Of a stretch of DNA of 64,000 bases, positions 8,233 to 19,389 are shown piece after piece. The notes under the pieces are model-generated. The model saw only the letters and a program-made list of their open reading frames with translations. It did no database searches and was not told where the DNA came from. Made by a program: the position numbers and the translations under genes. Within the stretch, counting starts at the first letter, position 1; each line of letters starts with the position of its first letter. The stretch is from Leptospira neocaledonica. Its GTDB lineage: Bacteria; Spirochaetota; Leptospiria; Leptospirales; Leptospiraceae. The stretch is from positions 30,560-94,559 of the forward strand of contig NZ_NPEA01000013.1 in assembly GCF_002812205.1 (NCBI RefSeq), given 5' to 3'.

Positions 8233-9480
8233 TTAATCTAAACGGAAATTAGTCATCGGGAATTGTTGGGTGATCTCTTTCACCCCAGCCTTGACTTTTT
8301 CTTTGGTCTTTTCGTCGTCCGGATTGTCCAAGAAATCACAAATCAGATTTCCTACTTTTTCTATATCAGGGGTCTTAAGTCCTCTAGTAGTAAGTGCAGG
8401 AGTTCCTAAACGAATTCCGGAAGCAACTGCCGGAGGATTTTTATCGAATGGGATCGCGTTTTTGTTCACAGTGACTCCCACTTCATCCAAGCCGTCCGCC
8501 GCTTTTGCACCGGTCAGTCCTTTTACGGATACATCAAGTAGGACAAGGTGATTGTCTGTTCCACCGCTCACCACTCTGAACCCTCTTTTTACGAAAACTT
8601 CTGCCAAAACTTTTGCGTTTGCGAGTACTGTTTCAATGTATTTTTTATAATCAGGGCTTAAAGCTTCTCCGAATGCTACCGCTTTTGCGGCGATCACATG
8701 CATTAAAGGTCCACCTTGGATCCCAGGGAACACTCTGGAGTTTAATACTTTCTCATTTTCTAATTTAGAAAGAATTAATCCACCTCTAGGTCCTCTGAGG
8801 GTTTTGTGAGTGGTAGTGGTAACATAATCAAAACTATCGATCGGAGAAGGATGGTAACCTGTAGCAACTAATCCGGAGATATGCGCTATGTCTGCCATAA
8901 GTTTTGCACCTACGGATTTTGCGATTTCTGCGAACTTATCAAAATCGATCGTTCTGGAATATGCAGAAGCACCTGCGACGATCAATTTAGGTTTATGTTC
9001 TTTTGCAAGAGATGCGAGTGCATCATAATCGATTGTTTCCGTTTTAGGGTCCACGCCGTAAGGGATCGGTTTATAATATTTTCCGCTGATGTTTACAGGA
9101 GAACCATGAGTTAAATGCCCTCCATGAGCCAGGTTCATTCCTAAGAAAGAATCCCCTGGTTCCATGGTCGCCAAGAAGACCGCCATGTTTGCCTGTGCCC
9201 CAGAATGGGGCTGAACGTTTGCGTATTCTGCTTTGAAGATTTTTTTGGCTCTTTCGATTGCCAGGGATTCGACAGCGTCCGCGTTGACGCATCCATTATA
9301 ATATCTTTTTCCAGGATATCCTTCTGCATACTTATTGGTAAGTGTGGAAGTATAAGCTTCCAGAACTGGCCTGGATACGAAGTTTTCGGAAGCGATCATT
9401 TCCAGGTTTTGTTCCTGTCTTTGGTCTTCTGCTTGTAACGCTTTGAAAATTTCGGGGTCTTGTTGGGGAAGGTATTTCAT
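8233..9480 (-). CDS. glyA: Serine hydroxymethyltransferase
   Basis: This 415-residue cytoplasmic PLP enzyme converts serine and tetrahydrofolate to glycine and 5,10-methylene-THF. The PLP lysine is Lys226 in [14 protein letters not shown]. The N-terminal [10 protein letters not shown], the [13 protein letters not shown] segment and the ADIAHISGL stretch are typical, and the length matches bacterial GlyA. It follows the lipoate ligase by 25 bases. The pairing is sensible because the glycine cleavage system needs both lipoylated H-protein and one-carbon folate, though no gcv gene lies in the window. Confidence 0.97.
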   Translation of the reverse strand: MKYLPQQDPEIFKALQAEDQRQEQNLEMIASENFVSRPVLEAYTSTLTNKYAEGYPGKRYYNGCVNADAVESLAIERAKKIFKAEYANVQPHSGAQANMAVFLATMEPGDSFLGMNLAHGGHLTHGSPVNISGKYYKPIPYGVDPKTETIDYDALASLAKEHKPKLIVAGASAYSRTIDFDKFAEIAKSVGAKLMADIAHISGLVATGYHPSPIDSFDYVTTTTHKTLRGPRGGLILSKLENEKVLNSRVFPGIQGGPLMHVIAAKAVAFGEALSPDYKKYIETVLANAKVLAEVFVKRGFRVVSGGTDNHLVLLDVSVKGLTGAKAADGLDEVGVTVNKNAIPFDKNPPAVASGIRLGTPALTTRGLKTPDIEKVGNLICDFLDNPDDEKTKEKVKAGVKEITQQFPMTNFRLD

Positions 9481-9505
9481 TTTTTCCTCTGTGGTGCTGC
9501 GAGAA

Positions 9506-10438
9506 TCATTCTCCCAGAATATAGCCTAGATCAGAATATTTTTCCTGGAACAGCCGATCTGCCACCTTGCGAATGTTTCGAAAGAAGGAAGGATCCGCTT
9601 CGGTACCTAGGATTTCAACCCCCAGATAATCCGCAAATAAAAGGGAAAGGTCTTGTTTGAATTTTCCTGGCGAAAAAGAGGCCGGTAAGGAGGTTACAAA
9701 TTCCTGGTGAGTTCTGCCTTTTCTATATTCGGGCTCTTCCGGAGGATGGGGAAGGAGGTCCGACACCAATGGGATAAGCCTTGGATCCAAGATCAGGGTC
9801 CCATGTTGTACGATGCAGTTCTTCTTTCTGAACTGAGCGTTACCCGAAATCTTTTTCCATACATCTGGAGAAAGTTCTAAGGCCAGATCTGACTTTCCTT
9901 TACATTTTGTTTTGAGTCCTTGTTTGTTTAAGGCAGAAGATATCAGACCTAAGAATATATTATAAGAGTTAGAGACGGGATATAATTCCGGTTTTGCTTC
10001 TAAGGAAACAAAAAGGCTGAAGTTTAGATTCCATCCTGGCTCATGCACTACGGTCCCTCCGCCGCTTGCTCGTCGGGCCAAATACACCGGATCTGTAAGG
10101 GAAGGTTTTTTAGGAGCCTGCCTTTTGTTAAATTCGGTTAGGAAACTTTCTAAATTTTCTTTTCCTGCACTTAGTTCCGGTTTTTCGGAGAGACCCATTA
10201 TGATGGACCTGGGTCCTTCCCAAAACCGAACCCCACCGGAATATCCTCCGGATACTAGTTGGACTGCGAGCGCTTCTTCCAAAGCTAGATTATAATAAGG
10301 TGTCCTAATGGATTTTTGGTCTAGTATAAAAGTTCGCACTTCGAGACCAGAGTCTATCAGACTATAGTTTTCGTCCATGGGTTTACTACGGACTGTAGTC
10401 CTCTTTTTTATATTTGAGAGTCGATTCCAATCTTTCAT
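9506..10438 (-). CDS. lplA: Lipoate-protein ligase A family protein
   Basis: A 310-residue biotin/lipoate ligase-fold protein. Key features are [14 protein letters not shown] at 122-135 (lipoyl-AMP binding loop), KGKSDLAL at 180-187, the catalytic Lys in KISGNAQ (Lys196) and HGTLIL at 212-217, all diagnostic of LplA. It attaches lipoate to acyltransferase or H-protein lysines; SucB, encoded 6 kb away, is an obvious client. The ATG at 10438 follows GAGGAAGGA. A second ATG at residue 21 is possible, but the upstream one has the better ribosome-binding site. An octanoyl-transferase (LipM-like) function cannot be excluded within this superfamily. Confidence 0.85.
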   Translation of the reverse strand: MKDWNRLSNIKKRTTVRSKPMDENYSLIDSGLEVRTFILDQKSIRTPYYNLALEEALAVQLVSGGYSGGVRFWEGPRSIIMGLSEKPELSAGKENLESFLTEFNKRQAPKKPSLTDPVYLARRASGGGTVVHEPGWNLNFSLFVSLEAKPELYPVSNSYNIFLGLISSALNKQGLKTKCKGKSDLALELSPDVWKKISGNAQFRKKNCIVQHGTLILDPRLIPLVSDLLPHPPEEPEYRKGRTHQEFVTSLPASFSPGKFKQDLSLLFADYLGVEILGTEADPSFFRNIRKVADRLFQEKYSDLGYILGE

Positions 10439-10636
10439 CCTATATCCTTCCTCAAGGAATATTTCCGGTTATTTGTTTCTATGTGAAATGAACTTCGTTC
10501 TAATATATATTATAAATAATTAATATTAAAGTAAGCTTTAAGTTTGGTTGAACTTCGGTCACCATTGCGTGATTTTTAATAAAATGGGAACATTCTTCTT
10601 TCTTCCCTTGTCCTAATTTATAGAGCATTATGAAAA

Positions 10637-11323
10637 ATGAATATAAGTTATTTATTGGAGAAGTTGGAGCTTCTCTCTTTCTCTTCGAAAGCCAAGGGAG
10701 TTTTTAATCGGCTTTCAATTATTGTCCTCGCGTCGGCTCTTCTTTTGGGAGCCTGCGTGCAGGACAAGGATACTCATTCTAAAGAATCCAAACTGTACAA
10801 ACCTAGTTTCGCTCTTTTCGGGGATAGTATCTCCGCTTATTGGCCTGTAGAAGAACAATTTCCCGAGTTCGAAACCTATAAGAAAGCATTTCCGGGCAGA
10901 AGGACTTACGAGATCCAAGAGGCCGCTAAAAACGAAACGGGAAGATATAGATCCTGCATGTTGAACGGCGGTGTAAACGATTTCCTGCATAATTATGAAC
11001 CTACTTGGGAAGAGGTCGATGCCACCGTTCAGAGACAACTCAAAACATTAGAAATATTGAACGACCATTGTGATTATATCGTCGTTCTGAATGTATGGAC
11101 TGTACAACTTCCTTGGCCGGTAAAAGCCGCCTCTATGATTAATTTAGAAATGAAGCAGAAGGTAACCTTTTTGCCAAGGATCGACCCCGAGGATCTGATC
11201 CATAGTGAGATGTTATTGGACGGTGGTCACCTTACGGATGAAGGATACGGGATTCTTTCCCAAAGAGTAAGAGAATATCTTAAGGCTACTTTACCCGAGT
11301 TTTGGTTGGAGTTCCTATTATGA
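10637..11323 (+). CDS. SGNH/GDSL-type hydrolase lipoprotein
   Basis: A 228-residue exported lipoprotein. The hydrophobic stretch ending ALLLGAC places the lipidated Cys near residue 40, after an unusually long n-region. The mature part carries the SGNH blocks: FGDSIS (block I with nucleophile Ser), NGGVND (block III Asn) and DGGHLTDEG (block V Asp/His). Esterase or deacylase activity on a carbohydrate or lipid ester is therefore likely, and the catalytic residues appear intact. Its stop overlaps the start of the following barrel-like gene (ATGA), so the two probably form a secretion-linked pair. Confidence 0.8.
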   Translation: MNISYLLEKLELLSFSSKAKGVFNRLSIIVLASALLLGACVQDKDTHSKESKLYKPSFALFGDSISAYWPVEEQFPEFETYKKAFPGRRTYEIQEAAKNETGRYRSCMLNGGVNDFLHNYEPTWEEVDATVQRQLKTLEILNDHCDYIVVLNVWTVQLPWPVKAASMINLEMKQKVTFLPRIDPEDLIHSEMLLDGGHLTDEGYGILSQRVREYLKATLPEFWLEFLL

Positions 11324-12114
11324 AGTATGGACTCTTATTATTTCTGATTTTTCTAAGCCCTCTTGCTGAAATTTTAGGCTCGGATAAAATGGCGATACCT
11401 TATCCTGTTTGGGGACAATCCGTCGGAGTATATAATATTTTTGTAATGAGTGCTCAAGCGCAGGAATACAAAAATTCGAGGGATTCTGATCGGAACCGTA
11501 AAATTTCCCTGGATGGGGAACTTAAATTAGGGGATAATTTTTCTGTTTCTGCGGGTTACGGGTACGTAGACCAAGATTCTACAAAAAACACACCTTGGAG
11601 CGGTTGGGATAGATGGAGAGCGGGACTAAAGACATTCTTCACCTTCGGGATATTTTCGATCGGTGGGGGAGTGAACGTTTACGGACCTTCTGTATCCGAA
11701 CCTTGGATCGGAGACAGAAATCCTGATCTTCTTTTGGTTCGTCCTCATCTGGGCTTTGTATTAGATTTTGGTAAAGTCAAGTTCCAAGCATTCGGTTTGT
11801 ACGAGAGAGAAACCGATTCCAAGTTTAGGGATCCTGTCCAAGATAAATACTACCGTTATATGGAAGCCGGGGCTACTCTTTCTTATGAAACGAATTCGAA
11901 CTGGATCCTTCTTCTGGAGACTACCTATCGTATGTCTGTCGAGGATACGATCCCTGCTCCTCGTTCCGATTCATTCAATCTTCATCCCGGAGTTCAATAC
12001 AAGGTGGGGGATGGAGGAAGAATTTTCTTTAGCGGTTTATATGGAATGAGAAAAGATAATACGTATGACCAGGGTTTTAAAATGGGTTATCAGCAGATGT
12101 TCTCTTTCGAGTGA
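11320..12114 (+). CDS. Exported beta-barrel-like outer membrane protein
   Basis: Read from the ATG at 11320, inside the ATGA overlap with the SGNH gene; the longer frame from a TTG at 11302 is less likely. The N-terminus is a signal peptide (MKYGLLLFLIFLSPLAEILG) and the 264-residue protein then shows alternating polar/aromatic strands (for example VSAGYGYVDQD, FSIGGGVNVYGP, KVKFQAFGLYERE), ending in Phe-Glu. This pattern suits a small outer-membrane barrel. No specific family is recognised. Pairing with an SGNH esterase suggests a surface-modification or porin role (inference). Confidence 0.65.
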   Translation: MKYGLLLFLIFLSPLAEILGSDKMAIPYPVWGQSVGVYNIFVMSAQAQEYKNSRDSDRNRKISLDGELKLGDNFSVSAGYGYVDQDSTKNTPWSGWDRWRAGLKTFFTFGIFSIGGGVNVYGPSVSEPWIGDRNPDLLLVRPHLGFVLDFGKVKFQAFGLYERETDSKFRDPVQDKYYRYMEAGATLSYETNSNWILLLETTYRMSVEDTIPAPRSDSFNLHPGVQYKVGDGGRIFFSGLYGMRKDNTYDQGFKMGYQQMFSFE

Positions 12115-12172
12115 TCGCCCACGGATTCGTTTAGCGCATCTTGTGCTTTACTCTACTCGCACTATGGTTATC

Positions 12173-12193
12173 TTCGCTCCCTAGGGGTCGCTC
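12173..12193 (-). repeat. Copy 1 of a 21-base repeat
   Basis: On the minus strand this reads GAGCGACCCCTAGGGAGCGA plus one A. It matches 63119-63139 at 19 of 21 bases, differing only at positions 9-10. It lies in the convergent intergenic gap between the barrel-like gene and the rhomboid gene, in locally GC-rich sequence. Confidence 0.5.
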
Positions 12194-12222
12194 GATGGAT
12201 CGATGGGAGGGCGCGGCAGAAC

Positions 12223-13062
12223 TTATTCCTTCGCTTCGTAATATTTGGTGGAAGCTTCCTTCAGAAACTTTTTCTCTTTTTTGTTCAAAGAATTCATTCC
12301 TTCTTTGGAAATTTTTTCCAAGAGACGATCTACTTCTTCTTTTGCTTGTTCTCTGGTTTTCATCTCTTCTTGCCAGCGGACCATTTTTCTTTTTTGTCTC
12401 CATCTGGAAAAAGAGAAACTTGGAAACTTGAATCCGAATCTATATTTTACTTTAGTATAATATAAAAAGTAAAGCCCTCCCGCAGCGAAGCCTCCGAGTC
12501 CGTTTGCGATTGGAGTTCCCGATTGTAATCCTAAAAGTACTAAAACCACCAAGATTAAAGCTGCCAGATACTTTGCTTTGATAGGAAAAATACCCCAGAA
12601 CAAAAGTTCTCTATTTGGCCAGATCAATGCGTAAGCAGTGATTAACCCGTAGAGGACTGCAGAAATACCAAGTACTGTCCCTTGTTGGAATCCGAAAAGA
12701 GAAGCAAGCACGGTAGCAACCCCGCCTCCAAAGATACAGAACATAAAATAACGTAAAAAATTTCTGGACCCCCAATGAGACTCTAACGCAGACCCGAACA
12801 TCCAAAATGCGAACATCTCGAATAAGAATCCGATTAACATATTAGGGGAATGGAAGAAACTGTAAGTCAATAGCTGCCAGCCGAAAAACTTTTCTAGGAC
12901 AAGGCCGGGAGTCAGTCCGAATAGCCCAAGAATGGCTAAAAGTATGGGTTGGGCCACCAGGCTTAGAATAAACTCTATCCCGAAAATCGCTATATTTAGG
13001 ATCAAAAGTTTACGAACGAGTGGAGAGGTTGAGACACCGAATCCGCTAGAGAAAGACGCCAT
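12223..13062 (-). CDS. Rhomboid-fold membrane protein lacking the catalytic His
   Basis: The start is placed at the ATG at 13062, preceded by AGGGAG; the longer frame to 13260 would run into the divergent MBL gene. The 279-residue protein has six or so membrane helices and the rhomboid serine motif GISAVLYG (Ser134). WMFGSALE in the second helix is rhomboid-like. The last helix, where an active rhomboid has His before LGG, reads IANGLGGFAAG (Gly188 in the His position), and the H-x-x-N of the early helix is also altered. The Ser/His dyad therefore looks incomplete, as in inactive rhomboid relatives such as iRhoms and derlins. A basic, coiled C-terminal tail of about 80 residues follows. It may be a chaperone-like or binding protein rather than a protease (inference). 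Confidence 0.8.
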   Translation of the reverse strand: MASFSSGFGVSTSPLVRKLLILNIAIFGIEFILSLVAQPILLAILGLFGLTPGLVLEKFFGWQLLTYSFFHSPNMLIGFLFEMFAFWMFGSALESHWGSRNFLRYFMFCIFGGGVATVLASLFGFQQGTVLGISAVLYGLITAYALIWPNRELLFWGIFPIKAKYLAALILVVLVLLGLQSGTPIANGLGGFAAGGLYFLYYTKVKYRFGFKFPSFSFSRWRQKRKMVRWQEEMKTREQAKEEVDRLLEKISKEGMNSLNKKEKKFLKEASTKYYEAKE

Positions 13063-13159
13063 TGACTCCCTAGTTTTCTTTTTTCCTTTCGAACGACAAC
13101 CTAAATCCGGATTTTGTTTCCTTTGACAGTTTGGGCGAAATATAGTAAATGTTCCTAAG

Positions 13160-14113
13160 ATGGAAATCTTCTTGTACGGAGTCCGGGGATCTATTCCTTC
13201 CCCCTTATCAAACGAGGAATACAGGGAGAAAGTAATTTCCATTTTGAGACTTGTCGCCAAGTCGGAGGGAAAAGCTTTTTCTTCCCCCGAAGAATGGTTC
13301 GACGGGTTGCCGGAACCTCTAAATTACGTGGTCGGCGGAAATACTACCTGCGTTCGGATCATCGGTTCTTCCGGAGTGGAATTGGTTGTGGATTTAGGAA
13401 CCGGCGCCCGAGTTCTGGGAGAAGATCTAGTCCGTGGAGTATTCGGGCAAGGAAAAGGAGAAGCTTCCGTATTTTTCACCCATACCCATTGGGATCATAT
13501 CCATGGGATCCCTTTTTTCAAACCGATGTACATCCCTGGAAATAAATTCACTTTTTATTCCCCTTTAGAAGATCTTCCGGAAAGATTAAAATACCAACAA
13601 GAACCCAGATTTTTCCCGATCCATTTCGATCATTTTGGTTCTGAAAGAAATTTCCATAGGCTCCAAAAGGGAGAAATTTTGGAAATCGGGGGTATCAAAG
13701 TGGAATGGCTTGCTCTCAAACATCCGGGAGGTTCCATCGCCTATAAATTCACCGAAAATGGGAAAAGTTTTATTTTTGCCACCGACGCGGAATATAATGG
13801 TGAGGATTTTCCTTTGATCCAAGAGCAAAAACCATTCTTTAAAGGGGCGGATCTTCTGGTTTTGGACGCTCAATACACTTTGGACGAATCCTTCCAAAAA
13901 TTCGATTGGGGACATACTGCCTATACCATGGCGGTCAATTGTGCTTCTTCCTGGGAGGTCAAAAAACTGGCTTTGACCCACCATGAACCCGCCTATTCGG
14001 ACGAAATTTTAGCTATCATCTTGGATGACGCCAGAACCCATGCTGAAAATCTTGGAGCTAAGGACCTATCCATAGTCCTGGCTAGAGAAGGAATGAAATT
14101 CAAACTCGTATGA
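13160..14113 (+). CDS. Metallo-beta-lactamase-fold hydrolase
   Basis: A 317-residue soluble MBL-fold enzyme. It opens with [10 protein letters not shown] and GGNTTCVRI, a subgroup signature, and has the metal-binding HTHWDH at 108-113. A second His ligand lies in LKHPGGS, followed by FATDAEY and LTHHEP toward the C-terminus. The full HxHxDH set implies an active di-metal hydrolase. Relatives act on cyclic nucleotides, phosphodiesters or RNA ends, but the substrate cannot be named here. Its stop overlaps the start of the class A PBP gene (ATGA), so the two are translationally coupled. Confidence 0.85.
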   Translation: MEIFLYGVRGSIPSPLSNEEYREKVISILRLVAKSEGKAFSSPEEWFDGLPEPLNYVVGGNTTCVRIIGSSGVELVVDLGTGARVLGEDLVRGVFGQGKGEASVFFTHTHWDHIHGIPFFKPMYIPGNKFTFYSPLEDLPERLKYQQEPRFFPIHFDHFGSERNFHRLQKGEILEIGGIKVEWLALKHPGGSIAYKFTENGKSFIFATDAEYNGEDFPLIQEQKPFFKGADLLVLDAQYTLDESFQKFDWGHTAYTMAVNCASSWEVKKLALTHHEPAYSDEILAIILDDARTHAENLGAKDLSIVLAREGMKFKLV

Positions 14114-16566
14114 ATCTATTTAGCGAAGGAATTCACAGAGCTACAAAAACACTTTTGGTCTTTGCCTTGCTGGGCGGTCTGTTTTTCGGATATATTATCG
14201 CGGAAGTGGATGAGGGGGGGGAGCTTGCGATTTTAGCTTCTTACCAACCCACCACTCCCACTCGTTTGTATGATATCAACGGTGTGGTGTATGCAGAGTT
14301 ATATCGTCATAAGCAACAACTTCTAAAATACCAAGATATTCCTCCTCATGTGGTTCAGGCCTTCCTTTCTGTAGAGGATAATAACTTTTTCAATCACTTC
14401 GGGATAGACTTCTCCGCAATCCTTCGCGCGGCGGCAGTCAATGTGATCTCCGGCAGGATCAAACAGGGTGGATCCACTCTTACTCAACAGCTAGCTAAAA
14501 CTGTTTTGAATAATAGGAAAAAATCTTTTATTCGTAAATTCGTAGAAGCTCTGTTTACTCTTCAGATTGAACAAGAATATTCTAAAGAAGAAATATTAGA
14601 AATTTATTTTAATTTAATATACCTAGGACATGGAACGACAGGTCTTGCTTCCGCTGCAGATGTGTATTTTCATAAGGATGTTTCTGACTTAGATGTGGCA
14701 GAGGCTGCACTTCTTGCCAGACTTCCTAAGGCGCCTGTAGATTATTCTCCTTATAAAAATCCTGCAGCTTCCAAAAGAGCCCACCTGGAAGTCTTAAAAC
14801 TTATGGCTTCTCAAGGATTTGTTCCGGAAGACAAGGTGCAGACTATTCACGATGAGTTCTGGGAAAAGTATTGGCCGATCGTAATTACCCAGTCTCCTTC
14901 TCAATCCACCTGGGGAACCAAACTGAATAGAGCTCCCCATTTTACTGAATTCGTAAGACAAAGATTATTAAAAGAATTGGGAGAGGATAGGATCTACAGT
15001 GGGGGTTTGAAAATTTATACCACCCTGGATATCCGCAAACAAGAGATCGCTCAGGACGAACTTCGTAAGGCTCTCAAAAAACACGATGACCTGGTTTCAG
15101 GTGTTACAGTAAACTATGCGGGCGGTGCGGACAGAGGTCTTGTCGGACTTTATAATTTTATCGGATCCTTATTCCCTGTTGCTCCTCCATTTGTAAGCCG
15201 CTTAGATGATAAGGCAAACTTCAGAGTGGCTTTAGAAAAAGAACTCATCGATACGGCGGATGTACTCAGTTTACTTCTTCCTGCAGATAATGAGTCGGCT
15301 GCTTTTACTGAATTCCAAAAAAGAACCGCAGTATTCGGCAAGAACCTTCACGTAGAAGGTGCTGCTATCACGATAGATCATACCAACGGCTATATAGAAA
15401 CAATGGTCGGAGGATATGAATTCACTCCTAAAAATCAATTTAACAGAGCGGTCCAGGCGAGAAGGCAGACAGGTTCTTCTTTCAAACCTTTCGTCTACGG
15501 TGCAGCGATTGCGGAAAGAGTTGTTGGTTCCGGAACCGGGATCATGGATGCTCCTCTCACTACTTTAACGGAAGAAGGAGAAGGTTGGTCTCCTCAGGAT
15601 TTCGACGGAGACTTCCAAGGGATGGTTCCTCTTTCCAGAGCACTTTCCATGTCCTTAAATATCGTTTCGGTTCAGGTCCTTTTGAGAACCGGAGCGGATG
15701 CCGTTATAGATTTTGCTTCTCGTTTAACAAAAGCTGATAAGAGTAGATTTGTTCCGAGTCCTGCCCTTGCCCTTGGAATTGCCGAACTTTCTCCTTACGA
15801 AATGGCGGTGGGATATTCTATCATCGCAAACAAAGGAAGAAATGTGATTCCACTTTCTGTTCGATATGTGATCGATCAGTCAGGAAACGTAATTTATAAC
15901 GAAGAATTAAAAGTCAGAGAAGAATTGGATAAAGAAGCAGAAGACGGTTCTATCCAAATCATCAGCGAAGGAACAGCCTATATTCTTCGCAAAATGTTGA
16001 CCATGGTTGCCATGGGAGGAACCGCAGCGAACGGACTCCATTCCCCTGACCAAGGAAATTATAAAGGGGTCGCTGCTGGAAAAACGGGATCCACTTCTTC
16101 TTTCACAAATGCATGGTACTGCGGATTCGATCCTAAGTTGACCACTGTAATTTGGCTTGGATTCGATAAGAGTTCTATCTCTCTTGGAAGAGGGCAGGCT
16201 GCAGGAGTTCTTGCAGTTCCGATTTGGGGAAAAATGTACCGTCGTTTCTATAACGGAGAAAATTATCCGACTTTTGAGAACGAACACGGTCTGGATCCAC
16301 AACCGGAAGAAGTACAAAGTGGTGGAACCTGTGCGTATAATGGATTGTCTCCTAAACCAGGAGTATGTCCTGTTACCCAGAACTTGACCTTAAAGCCGAT
16401 TACTGTAGCAGGTGTGACAAAATCTGTCCAAGCGAATCGCCAATGCGACGGAGATCGGGACCACCATAAGTCAATAGATTTTAGAGAATTCCTCCAATTG
16501 GAATATCAGATCAGCGACGAAGAGATCGGAAAAACGGATCGTAAGTTTAAACCGCAAGCGGACTAA
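14110..16566 (+). CDS. mrcA: Penicillin-binding protein 1A (class A PBP)
   Basis: An 818-residue bifunctional peptidoglycan synthase anchored by one N-terminal helix (about 14-31). The GT51 domain contains [10 protein letters not shown] with catalytic Glu89 and the [11 protein letters not shown] motif. The transpeptidase domain has the active-site SSFK (Ser456, Lys459), an SLN motif and KTGS at 658-661. A loop of about 80 residues between the domains and a C-terminal extension with two or three Cys are present. All catalytic motifs are intact. It polymerises and cross-links periplasmic peptidoglycan, complementing the Rod complex at 31.6-37.7 kb. Confidence 0.95.
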   Translation: MNLFSEGIHRATKTLLVFALLGGLFFGYIIAEVDEGGELAILASYQPTTPTRLYDINGVVYAELYRHKQQLLKYQDIPPHVVQAFLSVEDNNFFNHFGIDFSAILRAAAVNVISGRIKQGGSTLTQQLAKTVLNNRKKSFIRKFVEALFTLQIEQEYSKEEILEIYFNLIYLGHGTTGLASAADVYFHKDVSDLDVAEAALLARLPKAPVDYSPYKNPAASKRAHLEVLKLMASQGFVPEDKVQTIHDEFWEKYWPIVITQSPSQSTWGTKLNRAPHFTEFVRQRLLKELGEDRIYSGGLKIYTTLDIRKQEIAQDELRKALKKHDDLVSGVTVNYAGGADRGLVGLYNFIGSLFPVAPPFVSRLDDKANFRVALEKELIDTADVLSLLLPADNESAAFTEFQKRTAVFGKNLHVEGAAITIDHTNGYIETMVGGYEFTPKNQFNRAVQARRQTGSSFKPFVYGAAIAERVVGSGTGIMDAPLTTLTEEGEGWSPQDFDGDFQGMVPLSRALSMSLNIVSVQVLLRTGADAVIDFASRLTKADKSRFVPSPALALGIAELSPYEMAVGYSIIANKGRNVIPLSVRYVIDQSGNVIYNEELKVREELDKEAEDGSIQIISEGTAYILRKMLTMVAMGGTAANGLHSPDQGNYKGVAAGKTGSTSSFTNAWYCGFDPKLTTVIWLGFDKSSISLGRGQAAGVLAVPIWGKMYRRFYNGENYPTFENEHGLDPQPEEVQSGGTCAYNGLSPKPGVCPVTQNLTLKPITVAGVTKSVQANRQCDGDRDHHKSIDFREFLQLEYQISDEEIGKTDRKFKPQAD

Positions 16567-16579
16567 AAACCTTAGTTCG

Positions 16580-16591
16580 TTTTCGCGAAAA
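16580..16591. promoter_or_regulatory. Perfect palindrome upstream of the sucB operon
   Basis: TTTTCGCGAAAA is a perfect 12-base palindrome lying 14 bases after the PBP stop and about 115 bases before sucB. A TTGACA hexamer at 16610-16615 could be the -35 of the suc operon, although I see no well-spaced -10. It may be an operator or a small terminator stem; function is inferred. Confidence 0.3.
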
Positions 16592-16706
16592 TTCATCCAA
16601 AACACCGATTTGACAAGAACGACTTTACAGAATTTTTCCGCTTTCCGAAAGTGAAATGGAGGCGGTCCCGGAATGGGACGTATACACCGACCTCCGTAGG
16701 ATCAAG

Positions 16707-17957
16707 ATGTCGATAGAGATCAAGGTTCCCGAAATGGGTGAGTCCATTACGGAAGCAACAATAGCAAACTGGGTAAAAAAAGAAGGCGAACGAGTAGAAC
16801 AGGACGAGGTCCTGGTGGAATTGGAAACCGACAAGGTGACCATGGAGGTACCGGCCCCCTCGGCGGGAGTTCTCCAAAAAATTAACAAGAAGCCGGGGGA
16901 GACGGTCAAGATCAAAGAAGTGATCGGAATCATTGACCCTTCTGCCTCCGCAAAAAGCACTCCTACTTCAAGCACTCCTTCCTCAACGAATACAACACAA
17001 ACTAACACAACCAGCGCAACGCAGAACGATACACTTCCTCCTGCTGTTCGTAAATTGATAGATGATAATGGATTAAATCCTGCTTCTATCTCTGGCTCCG
17101 GCAAGAACGGACAAATCACCAAAGAAGATGTGCTAAACGCAATTGCAAATAAACAGTCTGCTCCTGCGGCTGCGGTTTCCGCGGCGCCTGTTGCGGCAAA
17201 GTCTGCTCCTTCTCCAGAAATTGCTAAAGCGGTTCCTGCCGCTTCTCGTAGTAATCTTCCGAGAGAAAACGTTGTTCCGATGACTAAACTTCGCCAGACG
17301 ATCGCAAATCGTTTGGTTGCAGCTCAGCATAACGCAGCTCTACTTACTACTTTTAACGAAGTGGATATGAGTGCGGTCATGGATCTTCGTTCTAAATACA
17401 AGGACAAGTTCAAAGACGCGCATAATATCAATTTAGGATTTATGAGCTTCTTTACCAAGGCAGTGATCGGAGCTTTAAGATTTGTTCCTGCAATCAATGC
17501 AGAAATTCGCGGTACTGATCTGGTTTATAAAAACTACTTCGATATCGGTGTGGCTGTTGGAGGTCCAAAAGGTCTGGTGGTTCCGATTGTTCGTGACGCG
17601 GATCTTTTAAGTTTCGCTCAGGTTGAATCCGAAATCGCTCGCCTCGCCAATAAGGTGAAGGACGGAAAAATCGATCTTTCCGATATGGAAGGTGGAACAT
17701 TCACCATCTCCAATGGAGGGATTTACGGTTCCATGATGTCCACTCCTATCCTGAACCCACCTCAAAGTGGAATTTTAGGACTTCATAATATTGTAAAACG
17801 TGCAGTAGTGGTGAACGACCAGATCGTGATCCGGCCTATGATGTATGTTGCTCTTTCTTATGACCATAGGGTCGTAGATGGAAAAGAAGCGGTTACTTTC
17901 CTCGTGAAGGTAAAAGAAGCGATCGAAGATCCGACCCGCCTTCTTTTAGAAGTTTAA
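16707..17957 (+). CDS. sucB: Dihydrolipoyl succinyltransferase (2-OGDH E2)
   Basis: The start is the ATG at 16707 ([13 protein letters not shown]), preceded by GTAGGAT; the 17 upstream codons are not conserved in type. The 416-residue E2 has an N-terminal lipoyl domain with Lys43 in [11 protein letters not shown], a Ser/Thr-rich linker, an E1/E3-binding domain at about 109-146, an Ala/Pro linker and the acyltransferase core. Active-site His387 and Asp391 lie in SYDHRVVDG. It transfers succinyl groups to CoA in the TCA cycle. First in the order sucB-lpdA-sucA; sucA-sucB order is more usual in other bacteria. Confidence 0.96.
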   Translation: MSIEIKVPEMGESITEATIANWVKKEGERVEQDEVLVELETDKVTMEVPAPSAGVLQKINKKPGETVKIKEVIGIIDPSASAKSTPTSSTPSSTNTTQTNTTSATQNDTLPPAVRKLIDDNGLNPASISGSGKNGQITKEDVLNAIANKQSAPAAAVSAAPVAAKSAPSPEIAKAVPAASRSNLPRENVVPMTKLRQTIANRLVAAQHNAALLTTFNEVDMSAVMDLRSKYKDKFKDAHNINLGFMSFFTKAVIGALRFVPAINAEIRGTDLVYKNYFDIGVAVGGPKGLVVPIVRDADLLSFAQVESEIARLANKVKDGKIDLSDMEGGTFTISNGGIYGSMMSTPILNPPQSGILGLHNIVKRAVVVNDQIVIRPMMYVALSYDHRVVDGKEAVTFLVKVKEAIEDPTRLLLEV

Positions 17958-17972
17958 GGAAGTCTAATAAGT

Positions 17973-19376
17973 ATGGCGGAACAATACGACGTATTAGTGA
18001 TCGGATCGGGACCTGGAGGTTATGTGGGTGCGATCCGAGCGGCTCAACTCGGGTTTAAAACCGGGATCATCGAAAAAAGAAAAACCTTGGGAGGAACCTG
18101 CTTGAACGTAGGTTGTATTCCTTCTAAGGCGCTTTTGGATTCTTCTGAAGAATATCATAAAGTTTTACATAAAACGGATATCCATGGGATCGGAGTTGGC
18201 AAAGTTACTCTGGACTTAAACAAACTCATGGAGCGTAAGAACACTATCGTTAAGGAAGTCACAGACGGTGTAGACTACTTGATGAAAAAAAACAAGATCA
18301 CTCGTTATGAGGGTTTTGGGAAATTGCTAGGAGGGGGCCAGGTAGAAGTTGCTCTCACAGACGGCAAAAAAGAAGTTCTTAGCGCGAAACATATCGTTCT
18401 GGCAACAGGTTCTGTTCCGATCGATATTCCAGGGCTTCCTGTGGATGGAAAGTCTATCATCACTTCTGACCATGCAATCGATCTAAAAGCAGTTCCTAAA
18501 AAACTGGTTGTGATCGGCGCTGGGGTCATCGGTTTGGAGTTAGGTTCCGTTTGGGGAAGACTCGGGGCAGAAGTCACAGTGGTGGAACTATTACCAGGGC
18601 TTCTTCCTACAGTAGACAGATCTTTTGGTAGCTTGTTGCAAAGAAGTTTAGAGTCCCAAGGTTTTAATTTCTTATTCGAACATAAAGTATTAGGAGCGAC
18701 TGCTTCTAAATCTGGTGCTAAAGTAAAGATTGCTGCACCTGACGGAAAAGAATCCGAACTGGATGCGGACGTTGTGCTTGTAGCAGTCGGCCGCAAACCG
18801 TTTATTGATGGGATCGGATTAGATGCTGCCGGGGTCCAATTAACAGAAAGAAAAAGGATCAAGGTAGATTCTCATTTCCAAACTAGCGCAGCTGGTATCT
18901 ATGCAATCGGGGACGTAATCGACGGACCTATGCTTGCTCATAAGGCGGAAGAAGAAGGTGTTGCACTTGCTGAATTACTCGCAGGTCAATCCGGACACGT
19001 TAATTACGCTGCGGTTCCAAGCATTATCTATACCTGGCCCGAAATGGCTTGGGTTGGAAAAGGTGAAGAAGAACTAAAAGCTGCCGGTGTAGAATACAAA
19101 GTAGGTAAGTCATTATTCAAGCCGAATGCGAGAGCTAAGGCTATGAACGAAGCGGAAGGCCAAGTCAAAATTTTAGCGGATAAAAAAACGGATAAGGTAT
19201 TGGGAGCGTTTGTGTTCGGGCCTAGAGCTTCGGATATGATTGCTGAACTTGCGGTAGCGGTAGAGTTCGGTGCTTCTTCGGAAGATATAGCACGTTCTTT
19301 CCACGCGCATCCTACATTGTCCGAGGTCGTAAAAGAGGCCGCCATGGCCGTAGACAAATGGGCAATTCACGCTTAG
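17973..19376 (+). CDS. lpdA: Dihydrolipoyl dehydrogenase (E3)
   Basis: A 467-residue flavoprotein disulfide reductase. The N-terminal FAD motif is GSGPGG at 11-16, the redox disulfide is Cys43/Cys48 in [13 protein letters not shown], the NAD-binding GxGxxG lies near [12 protein letters not shown], and the His446-Glu451 pair sits in HAHPTLSEV. It reoxidises dihydrolipoamide on E2, making NADH. It lies 15 bases after sucB and 13 before sucA, indicating a dedicated E3 for this complex, though it may also serve pyruvate dehydrogenase or the glycine cleavage system. Confidence 0.97.
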   Translation: MAEQYDVLVIGSGPGGYVGAIRAAQLGFKTGIIEKRKTLGGTCLNVGCIPSKALLDSSEEYHKVLHKTDIHGIGVGKVTLDLNKLMERKNTIVKEVTDGVDYLMKKNKITRYEGFGKLLGGGQVEVALTDGKKEVLSAKHIVLATGSVPIDIPGLPVDGKSIITSDHAIDLKAVPKKLVVIGAGVIGLELGSVWGRLGAEVTVVELLPGLLPTVDRSFGSLLQRSLESQGFNFLFEHKVLGATASKSGAKVKIAAPDGKESELDADVVLVAVGRKPFIDGIGLDAAGVQLTERKRIKVDSHFQTSAAGIYAIGDVIDGPMLAHKAEEEGVALAELLAGQSGHVNYAAVPSIIYTWPEMAWVGKGEEELKAAGVEYKVGKSLFKPNARAKAMNEAEGQVKILADKKTDKVLGAFVFGPRASDMIAELAVAVEFGASSEDIARSFHAHPTLSEVVKEAAMAVDKWAIHA

Positions 19377-19389
19377 GGGAGATCCGATC

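Noticed and set aside
12131..12431. Overlapping short frames on both strands after the barrel-like gene
   Set aside because: They overlap the rhomboid C-terminus and the small repeat; no ribosome-binding site or family match.
13123..13146. TTGACA and TATAGT before the MBL gene as a promoter
   Set aside because: Spacing is only 12 bases, well short of the usual 16-18, so not listed as a promoter.
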